Origin: Chloroflexota bacterium
GTDB lineage: Bacteria; Chloroflexota; Limnocylindria; Limnocylindrales; CSP1-4
Direction of reading: 5' to 3'
NCBI GenBank assembly: GCA_021787395.1
Contig: JAJYLZ010000012.1
Span: forward strand, 1-64,000
DNA length: 64,000 bases
The translations under genes and the position numbers were made by a program. Below, in pieces: positions 62,552-64,000 of the stretch; position 1 is the stretch's first letter, and each line of letters starts with the position of its first letter. Below the pieces are notes generated by a model. That model worked only from the letters and a program-made list of their open reading frames with translations, was not told the DNA's origin and did not search any database.

Positions 62552-63517
62552 CTACTCCTCGGCGGCGCGGGGGTAGGTGCCCAGGATCCGGACCAGCTCC
62601 GTCTCCTCGGCCAGGGCCGCGAGCGCGGCCGCGCACGCGGGGTCGGCCGGGTCGCCCTCGAGGTCCACCCAGAACACGTACTCCCAGCGCGCCCCGCGCT
62701 CGGTCCACGGCCGCGACTCCAGCCGCCACAGGTTGATGCCGCGGGTGGCGAACGCCCCGAGCGAGCGGTACAGGGACCCGGGCACGTTGCGCACCGCGAA
62801 CACCAGCGAGGTCCGCGGGGCGCCCGAGACCGCGTCCGGCCGGGCGGCGCCTCGGACCGCCGACTCCTCCCCCCGCCGGGCCAGGACCGCGAACCGGGTG
62901 CGGTTGTGGCCGCCGGTCTGGATGCCGTCGGCGATGACCTCGAGGCCGTAGAGCGGGGCCACGCGCGCGGACGCGACGGCCGCGGCGCCGCGCTCGCGGC
63001 GGTCGGCGATCCCCTTGGCCGCGCCCGCGGTGTTGTACGCGGTCTCCACGGTCCAGGGCCGGGAGCGCAGGAACTCGTCCGCCTGGGCGAGGGCGGCGGA
63101 GATGGAGTAGACGCGCTCGACCGTGTCGAGGCGCTCGCCGGGCAGCGCCAGCAGGGCCAGCCGCACGGGCACGGTCAGCTCGCCCACGATGGGCAGGTCG
63201 AACGACCACAGCAGGTCCAGGTTCTCGCGGATGGTCCCCAGCAGCGAGCTCTCGACGGGCACCACGCCCGCGCTCGCCCGCCCGTCGCGGACGGCCTCGA
63301 ACACCGCCCGGAACGACGCCAGCGGCAGCGGCTCGGGGTCCGCGAAGAACTGCAGGACGGCGTCCTCCGCGAACGCGCCGGGCTCGCCCGAGTAGGCGAC
63401 CGGCGGGCGGCCGCTCGTGCCCGGATGCTCGCGCGCGCCCGGATGCTCGCGCGCCGCCGGTTCGGCTGCCGGGCCCCCCGGCGCCCCCGTCGGTCCGCCG
63501 CTCAGCGGTTGAACCAC
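62552..63517 (-). CDS. pheA: Prephenate dehydratase
   Basis: This 321-residue protein has a catalytic PDT domain (about 38-220) beginning VAYSGEPGAFAEDAV, with VVPVESSLLGTIRENLDLL and the essential TRF motif in GGHNRTRFAVL. A C-terminal ACT domain follows, with NVPGSLYRSLGAFATRGINL and the Phe-binding ESR motif in WRLESRPW. It converts prephenate to phenylpyruvate in phenylalanine synthesis and should be feedback-inhibited by Phe. The N-terminus has an extra Pro/Gly-rich stretch with a REHPGAREHPG repeat. Its start overlaps the upstream LeuA-family gene by 16 bp. Confidence 0.92.
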   Translation of the reverse strand: MVQPLSGGPTGAPGGPAAEPAAREHPGAREHPGTSGRPPVAYSGEPGAFAEDAVLQFFADPEPLPLASFRAVFEAVRDGRASAGVVPVESSLLGTIRENLDLLWSFDLPIVGELTVPVRLALLALPGERLDTVERVYSISAALAQADEFLRSRPWTVETAYNTAGAAKGIADRRERGAAAVASARVAPLYGLEVIADGIQTGGHNRTRFAVLARRGEESAVRGAARPDAVSGAPRTSLVFAVRNVPGSLYRSLGAFATRGINLWRLESRPWTERGARWEYVFWVDLEGDPADPACAAALAALAEETELVRILGTYPRAAEE

Positions 63518-64000
63518 GCCGTCGTGTCGATGGTGCGGCCGTGGATGTACTCGGTCTCGGCGGCGCCGGGCGCCTCGTCACCGGACGCCGCGCCGAGGCG
63601 GGCCGCGGCGTCCTCGGCCGCGCCGGTCCACGCCCCCGCCTCGAACATCGCGTTGAGCGCCCCGACGTACGCCTCGACCGAGGCCGCCACGATGTTGGTC
63701 GAGGCGGTCTCGCCGGTGAACCGGCCGCCGGCACGGTCGCCCTCGGCGGTGAGCGGCGGGGCGATCCGGACCGTCACACGGCCCTCGGCGTCCGGCCCCT
63801 CGGCCAGGGCGTGGACGTCGTACGCGAGCAGCAGCGGCGCCCCGCCGAGCACCTCGGCCAGGGCGTGGTTCACCGCGCGCAGGAGCGCGTCCACGGCCCC
63901 GTTGCCCTCGGCGGACGCCTGCCAGTCGCGGCCGGCCCCATGGAGGACGACGGCGGCCCGGCTGTTGACGCTGCTGCCCGAGGTGACCGTCCAGCGCACG
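63502..64000 (-). CDS. LeuA-family synthase, C-terminal regulatory domain (5' part outside window)
   Basis: About 166 residues are visible, open at the window edge. They form the LeuA-type allosteric domain, including SGSSVNSRAAVVLHGAGRDW, ASAEGNGAVDALLRAVNHAL and TASTNIVAASVEAYVGALNA. This domain occurs at the end of 2-isopropylmalate synthase and citramalate synthase, where it binds leucine or isoleucine. Which enzyme it is cannot be told without the catalytic domain. The stop overlaps pheA by 16 bp, so the two amino-acid biosynthesis genes are probably co-transcribed. Confidence 0.85.
   Translation of the reverse strand, partial: VRWTVTSGSSVNSRAAVVLHGAGRDWQASAEGNGAVDALLRAVNHALAEVLGGAPLLLAYDVHALAEGPDAEGRVTVRIAPPLTAEGDRAGGRFTGETASTNIVAASVEAYVGALNAMFEAGAWTGAAEDAAARLGAASGDEAPGAAETEYIHGRTIDTTAWFNR

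Overview
The window comes from a high-GC bacterium with frequent GTG/TTG starts, dense 1-8 bp gene overlaps and many Ala/Arg/Pro-rich proteins. The gene mix (non-pyrrolysine MttB methyltransferases with a RACo-type activator, secreted Asp-box proteins, FWDG-tagged exported proteins, a MoaD-MoaE fusion) fits an uncultured Chloroflexota lineage, for example Limnocylindria-like. This is an inference from content; no rRNA or other phylogenetic marker is present. I see no tRNA, rRNA, IS element, integrase or CRISPR array.

Layout. (1) 1-7.5 kb: a corrinoid one-carbon module. A methylene-THF reductase with a Cys-rich C-terminal domain and a RACo-like Fe-S activator run leftward; a corrinoid protein and two MttB-superfamily methyltransferases run rightward. 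(2) 7.5-18.2 kb: mixed metabolism. It holds an XRE regulator behind four 17-bp palindromes, an enoyl-CoA hydratase, an ECF sigma factor coupled to a membrane-anchored Asp-box protein, tyrosine phenol-lyase with its Lrp-type regulator, a lysine 5,6-aminomutase alpha subunit, a MoaD-MoaE fusion and an MBL-fold hydrolase. (3) 18.3-48.8 kb: a large surface-polysaccharide locus. It begins with a Wzz/tyrosine autokinase, Wzx-like flippase, Wzy/WaaL-like polymerase or ligase and glycosyltransferases. Next come two related exported beta-rich proteins. Two divergent operons meet at about 36.85 kb. The left one encodes an AMP-ligase, a NeuD-type acetyltransferase, a three-domain nucleotidyltransferase/kinase/sugar-transferase fusion, an ATP-grasp ligase and a FemAB-like protein. 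The right one encodes a NadE-like protein, asparagine synthase, an acyl carrier protein, a VOC protein, a DegT aminotransferase, a second FemAB-like protein, a second fused sugar transferase and a degenerate aminotransferase. The locus closes with a CapD/PglF-type 4,6-dehydratase and a VanZ protein. (4) 48.9-57.1 kb: envelope proteins, including a zinc-ribbon membrane protein, a small exported protein behind a GEMM-I (c-di-GMP) riboswitch, a lipoprotein and a 1,347-residue adhesin. (5) 57-64 kb: aldehyde dehydrogenase, HerA-like ATPase, a DUF4332-type protein, a repeat-containing exported protein, prephenate dehydratase and the 3' end of a LeuA-family synthase.

How it fits together. Region 1 would move methyl groups from a methylated amine to a corrinoid protein and on to tetrahydrofolate. 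Region 3 would build and export a Wzx/Wzy-type polymer, with a carrier-protein chemistry module that could decorate it with an activated acyl or amino-acyl group. One clear and one probable GEMM-I riboswitch sit directly before two exported proteins that share an N-terminal FWDGxxW tag, which suggests that c-di-GMP controls part of the cell surface. The 17-bp palindrome family (two clusters, 7.6-7.8 and 62.4-62.5 kb) and a 34-37 bp element repeated upstream of the adhesin are the strongest unexplained non-coding signals.
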